From positions 1 through 23,660 of the forward strand of contig DBMI01000103.1 in the NCBI GenBank assembly GCA_002298165.1: a DNA stretch of 23,660 nucleotides, in the 5' to 3' direction. Below the pieces are notes generated by a model. That model did no database searches, was not told where the DNA came from, and saw only the letters and a list, made by a program, of their open reading frames with translations. Position 1 is the stretch's first letter, and the number at the start of each line of letters is the position of its first letter. Shown one piece after another: positions 1 through 8,016 of the stretch. Position numbers and translations under genes: made by a program. Source of the DNA: Desulfarculales bacterium UBA702 (GTDB taxonomy: Bacteria; Desulfobacterota; Syntrophobacteria; Syntrophobacterales; Syntrophobacteraceae).

Positions 1-86
1 ACCGAAGGTCTCCAACTCTTTAAATGTTTCAGCCTACTAGTGCCCGGCCGCCCGGCACCTACGAGCACCGGACTGGAGTACCGCTT

Positions 87-1382
87 CTAATATTTGGGCC
101 TTTGCGGCGGTGCCATGCCTCTGAAGACCACGTTAGCCCCCTGGAACCGCACTTCGAAAATTCCACGCGGAGTGTTGTATTCCCATTCAATCGAATTTTT
201 AAGCCTTTTCACCTCCGCCGGTTCGCCCAGAATCTGCCTGACCATATCGGATGTCATTCCAACCTGGATCTTGTCGTATGCCGGGGTTGCAACAGCTTGC
301 CCGGGGGATGTAGACACGGGTGCCACGGTTTCCCCTCTGCCTCCGGCATGATAGGATGTCATTCCTTTGTGTACTGTCTGCCCCTGATCGAACCTTACCT
401 CGAAATATCCACTCCCGGTGTCGTATTCCCACTCGATCAGCCGCCCGACTCTCTTCACCTGGGGCGGTTCACCCAGGATCTGTTTTACAGCCTCCGGAGA
501 CATGCCCAACTGGATCTGGTCGTAGTTTGTACCGGTCGGAACACTCCCCTGACCTACCGAGGGCATCGGGGCGACGGAAGCCGATGAGGCCGTTTGAGGC
601 TGGAGGCTTGTTGCATGATAAGCGACATGGCCTTTGAAAACGACATTACTGTTCATGAACCTGACCTCAAAGTAACCGGTGCCCGTGTCGTATTCCCATT
701 CGATCAACTGCCCCACGGGTTTTATCTGCAACGGTTCACCGAGTATCTGCCTTACCAGGTCGGAAGACATTCCCAATTGAACCTGGTCATAATTCGGTGA
801 TACACCCTGGCCGGGATTCTGTGCTGGAAGCTGGCCGTAATTTGTCGGAGCGGCCATGGTCCCGCCCTGTCCGGCGGGAGGAGTTGTCGTGCTTTGATTC
901 GATGGCAGCAAAGACCCCAATCGCGAAGTGTCGGGCAACTGGCCGGACTGCTGTGATGTGAGGAAGTAAAATCCAACACCCACTATTATCAGTACGGGTA
1001 TGAGAAACTTAAGGAACTTCATGCTCCCTCCTTCTGTTTTTGACTGTGTCTTCTGCTTCTCGGGTCCAGCCGGGGCTTGAGCTTCAGGCTTAGCCTCGCT
1101 TTGAGGCCTAACCTTCTCCTTTTTTTCTTGTGGGTTGGCGGCCGCCGAAGATTCTTGTAAGGGCGGTTTTTCGGCTGGAGGCTTCTCGGCTCGCTCAGGC
1201 TTCGACATCACCGTTTTGGCCTCTTTTTCAGTGTCAGAGGAACGGTCCTCAACAACAGTCTTATCGAGATTTTCGGATTTCGTTGTCTCGGTGATGACCG
1301 TTGCGCATGTCTCGTCATTCAGGCCCGAATTTGCCGATGTCTCTCCCGGAACGGCGCCTTTCTTTGGGTCTTTTTCTTGCAT
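87..1382 (-). CDS. Membrane-anchored protein with three BamE/SmpA-like repeats
   Basis: The 431-residue protein has three parts. Residues 1-120 are a polar, Lys/Glu/Pro-rich, probably disordered cytoplasmic tail. Residues 122-141 form one hydrophobic segment. The rest is Pro/Gln/Ser linkers carrying three copies of a module of about 55-60 residues, near 197-256, 286-346 and 368-423. Each copy reads roughly Y-D-x-I/V-Q-x-G-M, then Q-I-L-G-E-P, then I-E-W-E-Y and F-E-V-R-F. This resembles the SmpA/OmlA/BamE fold, whose known member is the small lipoprotein of the outer-membrane beta-barrel assembly machine. The sequence shows the repeats and the anchor; a periplasmic location of the repeats is inferred. 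The start at 1382 has AGGAG upstream, and a second start with AGGAGG lies at 1022, just before the membrane segment. The gene lies 76 bp downstream of the FHA-GAF gene, probably in the same transcript. Exact function unknown. Confidence 0.85.
   Translation of the reverse strand: MQEKDPKKGAVPGETSANSGLNDETCATVITETTKSENLDKTVVEDRSSDTEKEAKTVMSKPERAEKPPAEKPPLQESSAAANPQEKKEKVRPQSEAKPEAQAPAGPEKQKTQSKTEGGSMKFLKFLIPVLIIVGVGFYFLTSQQSGQLPDTSRLGSLLPSNQSTTTPPAGQGGTMAAPTNYGQLPAQNPGQGVSPNYDQVQLGMSSDLVRQILGEPLQIKPVGQLIEWEYDTGTGYFEVRFMNSNVVFKGHVAYHATSLQPQTASSASVAPMPSVGQGSVPTGTNYDQIQLGMSPEAVKQILGEPPQVKRVGRLIEWEYDTGSGYFEVRFDQGQTVHKGMTSYHAGGRGETVAPVSTSPGQAVATPAYDKIQVGMTSDMVRQILGEPAEVKRLKNSIEWEYNTPRGIFEVRFQGANVVFRGMAPPQRPKY
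1020..1032 (-). promoter_or_regulatory. Internal ribosome binding site and possible second start of the BamE-repeat gene
   Basis: On the minus strand AGGAGG (1027-1032) sits 4 nt before an in-frame ATG (1020-1022). Initiation here would give a 311-residue protein that begins Met-Lys-Phe-Leu-Lys directly at the transmembrane segment and lacks the 120-residue charged tail. The match to the anti-Shine-Dalgarno sequence is perfect, but the spacing is shorter than ideal. The upstream start at 1382 also has a good site, so both products may be made. Confidence 0.4.
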
Positions 1383-1458
1383 TTTAGTCTCCTGGTGCGG
1401 TGAATCGAAATTGAGTGAATGGGGCTATTGGCCGATTACCTCAATCACTCACCGGCAT

Positions 1459-3012
1459 TCAGTTAATATCTTTCATGTCATAGCTGATGATCGGCATTCG
1501 GATAATCAGCGGGAAAGGAGACGGACCGCTAGTGTCCGGCAGTATCTCCCCATCTTGATCGCTTATGATCTTACTTGCCAGATTGAGGAAGAGTCCAATT
1601 CCGGAAGGCCTGCATTCCTGTTCGTCGCCATCCTGACACGGCAGCGGCTCTTCATCTTTAGGCCCAATAAGTATTTCGACACAATTGTTGCTCTCTCTTA
1701 CCAGTATATGGACCTCCGAGTTTCCCGGAACGTCCGCGGGCAACTCCCTCAGTACCAGCTCTATCGATTTCCTGAAAAGTTCGCCATCGAGCGGAACCTT
1801 GAGCCGTGAAGTCTCCAAGCGCAGGACTGGCTTGATATGGGATTTTTCAAGCAACTCACGCGTGGCTTCCAGTTCCTCCTCGATTAGCTCATCGATTCGA
1901 ACCGGACTTTTCTCAGGTCGGGGAAGACTTACGAAATGGTCCACCTCTCTCAACACTTCCTCGACCCTTTCAGCGGCCTTGAAGATCGCCTGGAATCCTG
2001 ATTTTGGCGAGTCACTGCTTTCCTTTTCCAATCTTCTGACCATGCCGCCGATTATCATGACCGGGTTTCTTATTTCATGGGCCATGGCTTGGGCCAGCCA
2101 TATGTAGGCCTTTGCGCGTTCGATTTTCATCAGGCGTGATTGAGTCTTCCGCAGCGTCTCCATAGCGCTTTGCAAATGGTGATTTAACTCCTCCCATAGC
2201 CGCGCGTTTTCGATCTTTGGAGCAATAATAGATGCAATCGCCTTCAAAAATTCCAGGTCGGTCTGGTTATAGACCCCGGCCGTGTCGCACGCAAGGTAGA
2301 TAAGTCCATATATATTATCGCGGCTTACCAGAGGAACGCACATTGCGGACCTGATCCGCAGTGCCGTGATGCTCTCCTGCATGTTCAGGGCATCCTCGCT
2401 CAGGGCGTCGGCCAGGATGAAAGATTCTCCGTTAAGCAAAAGCCTGTTGATGATGGATTGGCTGACGGGGGTTCCCTCCTCCACCGCTGGTTCGGAGAGG
2501 ATAGTCCCGAGGGTTCCGTCGTCCTGGAAAATTCCAAGGTAGCACTGATTACAGCAAAAGAGCTGTTTCAGCCGCGAGAGTATTTTACCCTCGAGATGAG
2601 GGGTCTTCTGGTGTCCAGCCAAGTCAAGGGTCATCTCATAGATCCATTTGAGGCGCCGGCTATCCGGCTCCCACTTGGCTTCGGAATCAAGCGAGTGGAG
2701 AATCAGAGTCCCCTCGCATTCTTCGGGGGGAGCATCGTATTTGAGGGTAACCCGTCCCACCTGAATGGAATCCCCCGGACTGAGAGCCGCCCTTTTTTCG
2801 ACCTGAAAGCCGTTGACGAACACACCATTACGGCTACCGAGATCTTCTATGATTACACTGCCGTTTTCGTCCAATATTTTCGCATGACGCTGAGAGACGG
2901 TCTCGTCGGTCAAACTGAGGTCATTATCCGGGCTTCGCCCTATTACGCACGGGATGGGGAGCCGGTGAGAGGTTCCGGATCCAATGTCTTCGAGGATGAT
3001 AATGTTTGCCAC
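1459..3012 (-). CDS. FHA-GAF protein with degenerate histidine-kinase module
   Basis: Signal-transduction protein of 517 residues, with no membrane segment seen. The FHA domain (about 3-92) keeps the phosphothreonine-reading residues G25-R26, S40-x-R42-H43 and S60-R-N-G63. A GAF domain follows (about 128-272), then a helical linker and a HisKA-like dimerisation segment with A-H312-E-I-R-N-P, the usual phospho-acceptor motif. The ATPase part (about 405-510) is degraded. I see no N-box asparagines and no convincing DxGxG box; only a G2-like G-I-G-L at 471-474 remains. It is probably a weak kinase or a pseudokinase that dimerises on a phosphorylated partner, such as one of the kinases encoded in this window. 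I prefer the GTG at 3012, which has GGAG 6 nt upstream and starts right at the FHA strand. An upstream in-frame GTG at 3039 has no clear ribosome site. It is divergent from the SulP gene. Confidence 0.85.
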   Translation of the reverse strand: MANIIILEDIGSGTSHRLPIPCVIGRSPDNDLSLTDETVSQRHAKILDENGSVIIEDLGSRNGVFVNGFQVEKRAALSPGDSIQVGRVTLKYDAPPEECEGTLILHSLDSEAKWEPDSRRLKWIYEMTLDLAGHQKTPHLEGKILSRLKQLFCCNQCYLGIFQDDGTLGTILSEPAVEEGTPVSQSIINRLLLNGESFILADALSEDALNMQESITALRIRSAMCVPLVSRDNIYGLIYLACDTAGVYNQTDLEFLKAIASIIAPKIENARLWEELNHHLQSAMETLRKTQSRLMKIERAKAYIWLAQAMAHEIRNPVMIIGGMVRRLEKESSDSPKSGFQAIFKAAERVEEVLREVDHFVSLPRPEKSPVRIDELIEEELEATRELLEKSHIKPVLRLETSRLKVPLDGELFRKSIELVLRELPADVPGNSEVHILVRESNNCVEILIGPKDEEPLPCQDGDEQECRPSGIGLFLNLASKIISDQDGEILPDTSGPSPFPLIIRMPIISYDMKDIN

Positions 3013-3318
3013 CGTATGCTCCGATGGTTTTGAGAGCACTTACTGATCGGCAATCCATGAGTATGCACAATACTGAATCTTTGCCAAAAAAACAAACCTT
3101 TCAAAGAAAATCAAGATTCTTTTCTCTTTTAAATCCGCCATCGGGAGCCTTTCTCCAGAATTCAGAAGCAGCAACGCTTTACCCAATTGCTGGACAACGA
3201 ATCATCCTTATTGTCAATTCTTTCAAATTCCGTTATTCACTCTTACCCGATTCAGAGCAGTTGGAATTAGGCGTCATGACTAAATTGCCGGAGCACTCCG
3301 GAACAGCAAAGGACCCTT
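3013..3318. other. Divergent intergenic region, no gene seen
   Basis: This 306-bp AT-rich spacer separates the FHA-GAF gene (minus) from the SulP gene (plus). It must hold the promoters of both directions. The best minus-strand candidate is listed separately. For the plus strand I find only a weak TTGTCA around 3213 with a poor -10. A 106-codon open frame at 3006-3326 (plus) has no recognisable domain and biased composition, and I do not call it a gene. Confidence 0.5.
3060..3087 (-). promoter_or_regulatory. Candidate sigma70-type promoter of the FHA-GAF gene
   Basis: On the minus strand TTGGCA (3082-3087, 5 of 6 consensus bases) is followed after 16 bp by CATACT (3060-3065, 4 of 6). Transcription would start near 3053, about 40 nt before the preferred GTG. 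Prediction from consensus only. Confidence 0.3.
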
Positions 3319-5520
3319 TTGCGTGAAATAATATCAAATGCGTTTGCAGGCTTCATTTCACTGTTAATGACGGTCATTGCATGCCTGTCCTATTCTTCGC
3401 TGATTTTCTCAGGCGATCTCGGTTCTCATCTGAACCTCGGGATTTACAGCGCATTGGTCAGTGCGGCCATTGTGGGGGCCGTAATGGCTGCCAGGAGTTC
3501 ATCGCCGTTCACAATAGCAGGGCCGGACGCCAACATTTCGGCGCTCTTTGCGCTGATAGCCCATTCGGTCGCCGTAGGAGCATCAAGCATCCGGCCCGGT
3601 TCGTTTGTTTCCACTATTTGGGTCACCATTTCGATAAGCACTTTGGTTACTGGGTTGTTTCTTTACGCGGCCGGCCGTTATCGACTCGGAAAATGGATAA
3701 GATTCATACCGTATCCGGTAATCGGAGGCTTTCTGGCGGGGACGGGGTGGCTCCTGGCCAGAGGCTCATTCAAAGTCATGGCAGGGTTCATTCCATCTTA
3801 CGACAACCTCACCGTGCTGGTTCAAGGGCAATATCTTGCGCGCTGGCTGCCGGGAGTAATGCTGGCCGCCATTCTCATACTTGTACTCAGGCGCGCCAAA
3901 CACTTTCTCGTGATGCCCTCAATCCTTATCGGAGCCATTCTGGTTGCACACCTTTGGCTCTTTTCCGCCGGGATATCCATGGAAAAAGCACGCCTCGATG
4001 GATGGCTCCTCCCGATGCTGCCCGGCAATTTCGTCTCGGACACCTGGCATTCGCTCTCACCAGGTGAAATCGACTGGAATTCCATGCTCTCCTCGGCGGG
4101 GAACCTCTCCGCCCTCATGATCGTTGCCGCCATCGTTATCCTTTTAAATTCCGCAAGCATAGAAATCTCCACCCAGAGCGACATCGACGTGGACCACGAA
4201 TTAAAATCCACTGGGCTCGGAAACCTCCTGGCGGCACCCTTTGGCGGCCTTGTGGGATGCATCGCCCTAAGCCGCACCCTGCTAAACTGGAAAGCAGGTG
4301 CAAGCTCGCGGCTTCCGGGTTTTCTATCGGCTTTGATGAGCGCGGCAGTTTTGTGCATTGGAGCATCATACCTGAGCTACGTGCCCAAGGCGGTTCTGGG
4401 TGCGCTTCTGCTCTATATCGGACTCGCCCTCATTATCGAGTGGATCTACGATGGGTTCTCGAGGTTTTCGCGCTTTGACTACTTTCTTGTCTTGAGCATT
4501 TTCCTGATGATCGCCGCAACCGGGTTCCTACCCGGCATTGGACTCGGCATAGTCGCTGCCTGCATGCTCTTTGCTTTTAATTACAGCAGGACAAAAGTAA
4601 TCAGGCACCAGTTATCCGGCATTGGACACAGGAGCAGCATTGAGCGCTCATTCCACGAACAGCAGCTCCTGGATGCAAAAGGAGATCAGATTTATATACT
4701 TGTCCTGCAGGGATTTATTTTCTTTGGCACCGCCTACCCTCTCCTTTCGCACATACAGGACAGGATTGGAGCCGAAAGCCGCCTTCCACTCCGTTTTATC
4801 CTGCTCGATTTTACTTATCTAAGCGGCCTCGATTCCTCATCCGTTCTAATCTTCAAGAAAATGGTCCAGATGTGCCGAACCGCAAACATCACTCTGTTTT
4901 TTGTCAATACGGATCCAAAAATCGTGATGCTCCTTGAAGAAGGTGGCTGCTCGATTGTCAAAAACATCGAACAGGAGCGGGACGAAAACTCCTGCTGTAG
5001 TTCCTTTCAAGACCTGGACCATGCCATCGGGTGGTGTGAGGAACAGATACTTTCAGGGAAGGGAATCGACGACTCACCGCCTTCTTTCGAAGTTCTTTTT
5101 TCCCAGATATTTGAAGAATGCAAGTCACCCATTGCCGAACTCGAGCCTTATCTCGAAAAAATCGCGCTGCCCTCGGGCGCCGTCCTTTGCAAACAGGGAG
5201 ACACCTCAACGGACCTCTATTTTCTCGAATCCGGGCAGGTAACCATTCTCATCAACGGTGCCAGCTCGGGAACCAAGCGTTTGCGTTCAATGAAATCGGG
5301 AACAATAGTTGGAGAGATGGCCTTCTATCTTGGAAAGCCCCGCTCCGGCACCATAGTCGCAGACAAAGACTGCATCATACATAAGCTCTCCGCCAACTCT
5401 TTCAGCAGACTCGAGCAGGAAAAACGGGAACTTGCATTCGCAATCCACAAGTATGTAGTCCGCTTGCTTGCAGTCAGGCTCGCCTATACCAATGAGCGCC
5501 TGTCCCAATTGAAAATCTGA
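3319..5520 (+). CDS. SulP/SLC26-family transporter with STAS and cyclic-nucleotide-binding domains
   Basis: Inner-membrane protein of 733 residues. Residues about 10-420 are hydrophobic, with about a dozen helices of the SulP/SLC26 type (known substrates in the family: sulfate, bicarbonate, dicarboxylates and other anions). Residues about 440-560 form a STAS domain with the D505-S506-S507 loop in the position of the phosphorylated serine of SpoIIAA-type anti-anti-sigma factors. Residues about 600-725 form a CAP_ED cyclic-nucleotide-binding domain that keeps the phosphate-cassette G-E666 and R675. The only possible start is TTG at 3319, because an in-frame stop lies at 3277-3279 with no other start codon between; AAAGGA sits 5-6 nt upstream. 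The substrate cannot be read from the sequence. The cNMP domain suggests gating by cAMP or cGMP. It is the first gene of a three-gene plus-strand block. Confidence 0.88.
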   Translation: MREIISNAFAGFISLLMTVIACLSYSSLIFSGDLGSHLNLGIYSALVSAAIVGAVMAARSSSPFTIAGPDANISALFALIAHSVAVGASSIRPGSFVSTIWVTISISTLVTGLFLYAAGRYRLGKWIRFIPYPVIGGFLAGTGWLLARGSFKVMAGFIPSYDNLTVLVQGQYLARWLPGVMLAAILILVLRRAKHFLVMPSILIGAILVAHLWLFSAGISMEKARLDGWLLPMLPGNFVSDTWHSLSPGEIDWNSMLSSAGNLSALMIVAAIVILLNSASIEISTQSDIDVDHELKSTGLGNLLAAPFGGLVGCIALSRTLLNWKAGASSRLPGFLSALMSAAVLCIGASYLSYVPKAVLGALLLYIGLALIIEWIYDGFSRFSRFDYFLVLSIFLMIAATGFLPGIGLGIVAACMLFAFNYSRTKVIRHQLSGIGHRSSIERSFHEQQLLDAKGDQIYILVLQGFIFFGTAYPLLSHIQDRIGAESRLPLRFILLDFTYLSGLDSSSVLIFKKMVQMCRTANITLFFVNTDPKIVMLLEEGGCSIVKNIEQERDENSCCSSFQDLDHAIGWCEEQILSGKGIDDSPPSFEVLFSQIFEECKSPIAELEPYLEKIALPSGAVLCKQGDTSTDLYFLESGQVTILINGASSGTKRLRSMKSGTIVGEMAFYLGKPRSGTIVADKDCIIHKLSANSFSRLEQEKRELAFAIHKYVVRLLAVRLAYTNERLSQLKI

Positions 5521-5623
5521 AGTGAAAGTGAGAGATTCAGCAATAGAGAAATGTTCCGATATTCGGCCAGACTCCACCGTAACTAACATGAATTCGCCTG
5601 CAGCCCGGATTGAGGTAGCCACC

Positions 5624-7990
5624 ATGAATGCTTTCCACCCAAACAAAAGAGTTGGTATCTTCCACTTTATGCTATTCGTTTTTCTTTTTCTGCTGGCCGC
5701 CTTCACTGCGTCACCCTCATACGGTTCAGGCCTAACCGATCTGGAGATGGTCGGAAACTTCGGCCAACTCGAAAGGGCTGCGGAGCAAAAGCTGAGCACC
5801 CAGCCTCCGAGCACTTCTGTTTTGGGTCCTCTGTGCCTGGCCTATTCAAGAACGAAGCGGTACGGAAAACTTTTCGAGTGCCTGGACAAGCTCGAAAGGC
5901 AGATTCAGACCGGTGACTATGTTTTAAAAACAGATAAGGCCATGGTATCGAATTCCGATGGGACACCCATGCCCAACATGCTTCGCGCGGAAGCCCTGAT
6001 AGAACTCGGCAACTACCAGGGAGCTGTCGAGCAGGCCAAAATAGCCTTGGGAAAGGTGCAGGATCGCTTGGTGGCCGGCATCTGGCCGCCGAAAGTCTAC
6101 CGCCTGTCGATCACGGGCACGCTTGGCCTTGCATACGCTCTCGGCGGAGACCGAAAGAATGCCATCGAGCAAATAAGACAACTCGAAGAATTTTCTCTTG
6201 GCTTTGTCGGAAGCGCTTTCACCCGTCCTTTTCGAGCTAACGCCGTGGCAAAACTTTACATGGCGATAGGGGATTACCAACGGGCATTCGAATACGTGAA
6301 GAATGAAGACAATGCGCTTCTCAAAACCGTGTGGTTCATGAATGATGCAGCCTGGGGTTATTCACCGGGTGAAGGCCCTGAGATCTTTGTTACTCTACCC
6401 AAGTTGTTTATTCGGGGTAAATGTCTTTCTGAAATCGGCCGCACGGATGAGGCAAAAAAAACACTGGATGCAATCCTGCGGCATGTGCGGATAGCCGACA
6501 ACGGGGAGCTCTACTGGCTAACCCTGTATGAGAGAGGCCGCCTTGCCGAACGCCAGGGGAATGCCGCCGATGCAGTTAATTTTTACACCCGTGCGATCGG
6601 GGTCATCGAAAAGCAGCGCTCGACTATAAATACCGAGGCAAACAAGATCGGGTTTGTCGGCGACAAGCAGGCTGTTTATGGACGGCTGATAGTTTTGCTT
6701 GCCGAACAGAACCGGATCACTGAAGCGTTCGATTACGTTGAACGGTCCAAGTCAAGGGCCCTGGTAGACATGCTGGCGTCCAAAAAAGACCTGACGGTTC
6801 AGGGGCCTGAACTTGAAAAAACAATGCAGCTACTGGGTGACCTGGATTCATTGGAACAGAATACACGAATTCAGGATAGTTCGGTCAAGCCGGGCACTAA
6901 TGCCGGGACACGCAATCTGGAGGCCGTAGTCCAGGATATAAAGAGCACGGCCCAAGACCTTTCAAGCTTGATCGCAGTTTCCTCCGTTCCTTCAGAACAA
7001 CTGAGAGACCTCATCGCTCCCGGCGAGACCGTGGTCGAGTACTATTATCAGGAGCCGGTACTGTATGCCTTCGTACTAAATCGTGAGCAGTTGAGAATGA
7101 TTAAGCTGGACGGGACCGGACTCGATAAGGCGGTCAGGGAATTTCGGGAAGATATACAGCTTGCCGGCGCCGATTCATGGCAAGGCAAGGCTCAGGCGCT
7201 CTACTCCAGGCTCTGGAAACCGCTCGAGGGCATGATCACCGAAAAAAGTGTGATCGTCGTGGGACACGGCTCTCTACATTACCTTCCATTCGCGGCCCTG
7301 CTCAGGCCTGACGCCGATCCTCTGATCGAATATTATCGTCTGCGGTTCCTGCCCAGCGCGAGTGTGCTAAGGTTCATTCGGCCTGCTCTTTCCAAAAAGG
7401 AGCCGCAAATCCTCGTTTTCGGCAACCCGGACCTGGGGGAAGCCGCCCTTGACCTTCGATTTGCAGAAAACGAGGCCAGGGCGGTGGCGGCAATTTATCC
7501 GGGTTCAAAGTTACTCTTACGCAAAGAGGCATCGAAGACTAATTTCAAGAGGGCCGCGAGACAATTTCGGCGAATTCATTTCGCGACTCATGGCAAGTTT
7601 CAAGCCGATTCGCCTCTCCAGTCCCGCCTTTACCTGGCAAGCGATTCCGACAGTAACGGGATGCTGACGGTTGGAGAATTATACACGATGAATCTGGACG
7701 CCGACCTGGTAACGCTTTCGGCTTGCGAGACGGGACTGGGCAAAGTTGTGAGCGGCGACGATCTGGTGGGACTGACACGTGGATTCATTTATGCCGGCAG
7801 TCGTTCGATTATCGCGACCCTTTGGAGCATAGACGATAAGGCAACGGCCGATCTCATGAAGGAATTTTATGAAAACCTAGCCGGCATGGGCAAAAACGAA
7901 GCATTGCGCCAGGCCCAGATTGCGGCAAGGAAACAGTATCCGCACCCGCTCTATTGGGCGGCCTTCCAGTTAACCGGCAGAGCGGATTGA
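5624..7990 (+). CDS. Exported TPR-CHAT caspase-like protease
   Basis: The 788-residue protein starts with a typical signal peptide: a short basic region, a long Phe/Leu-rich core, then S-Y-G. About 350 residues of TPR-like helical pairs follow, then a linker, then a CHAT domain (roughly the last 280 residues). CHAT proteins are caspase/separase-clan cysteine peptidases. Both catalytic residues are present: His656 in F-A-T-H-G and Cys701 in L-S-A-C-E-T-G. The downstream A-T-L-W-S-I-D-D and W-A-A-F-Q-L-T-G motifs are also typical. I chose ATG 5624, which has GAGG 8 nt upstream and places the signal peptide at the N-terminus. Earlier in-frame starts at 5522 (GTG) and 5588 (ATG) would only add a polar leader. 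The gene lies 103 bp after the SulP gene and 26 bp before the CsgG/DUF4384 gene, so co-expression is likely. Substrate unknown. Export is predicted from sequence only. Confidence 0.88.
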   Translation: MNAFHPNKRVGIFHFMLFVFLFLLAAFTASPSYGSGLTDLEMVGNFGQLERAAEQKLSTQPPSTSVLGPLCLAYSRTKRYGKLFECLDKLERQIQTGDYVLKTDKAMVSNSDGTPMPNMLRAEALIELGNYQGAVEQAKIALGKVQDRLVAGIWPPKVYRLSITGTLGLAYALGGDRKNAIEQIRQLEEFSLGFVGSAFTRPFRANAVAKLYMAIGDYQRAFEYVKNEDNALLKTVWFMNDAAWGYSPGEGPEIFVTLPKLFIRGKCLSEIGRTDEAKKTLDAILRHVRIADNGELYWLTLYERGRLAERQGNAADAVNFYTRAIGVIEKQRSTINTEANKIGFVGDKQAVYGRLIVLLAEQNRITEAFDYVERSKSRALVDMLASKKDLTVQGPELEKTMQLLGDLDSLEQNTRIQDSSVKPGTNAGTRNLEAVVQDIKSTAQDLSSLIAVSSVPSEQLRDLIAPGETVVEYYYQEPVLYAFVLNREQLRMIKLDGTGLDKAVREFREDIQLAGADSWQGKAQALYSRLWKPLEGMITEKSVIVVGHGSLHYLPFAALLRPDADPLIEYYRLRFLPSASVLRFIRPALSKKEPQILVFGNPDLGEAALDLRFAENEARAVAAIYPGSKLLLRKEASKTNFKRAARQFRRIHFATHGKFQADSPLQSRLYLASDSDSNGMLTVGELYTMNLDADLVTLSACETGLGKVVSGDDLVGLTRGFIYAGSRSIIATLWSIDDKATADLMKEFYENLAGMGKNEALRQAQIAARKQYPHPLYWAAFQLTGRAD

Positions 7991-8016
7991 GTATTCACAG
8001 GCAGGGAGTTTGAATC

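Noticed and set aside
1..86. Possible terminator hairpin downstream of the BamE-repeat gene, near 40-60
   Set aside because: The short GC-rich stem has a mismatch and no following T-run on the minus strand.
87..1382. CRISPR-like or satellite repeat from the recurring DNA segments
   Set aside because: The repeated segments are coding, degenerate and about 250-265 bp apart; they reflect the protein modules.
1135..1809. Plus-strand open frame of 224 codons
   Set aside because: It lies opposite two well-supported minus-strand genes and crosses their border. No recognisable protein.
3006..3326. Plus-strand open frame of 106 codons before the SulP gene
   Set aside because: It has no domain, starts inside the opposite gene, fills a promoter-bearing spacer and overlaps the SulP start. 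Not convincing as a gene.
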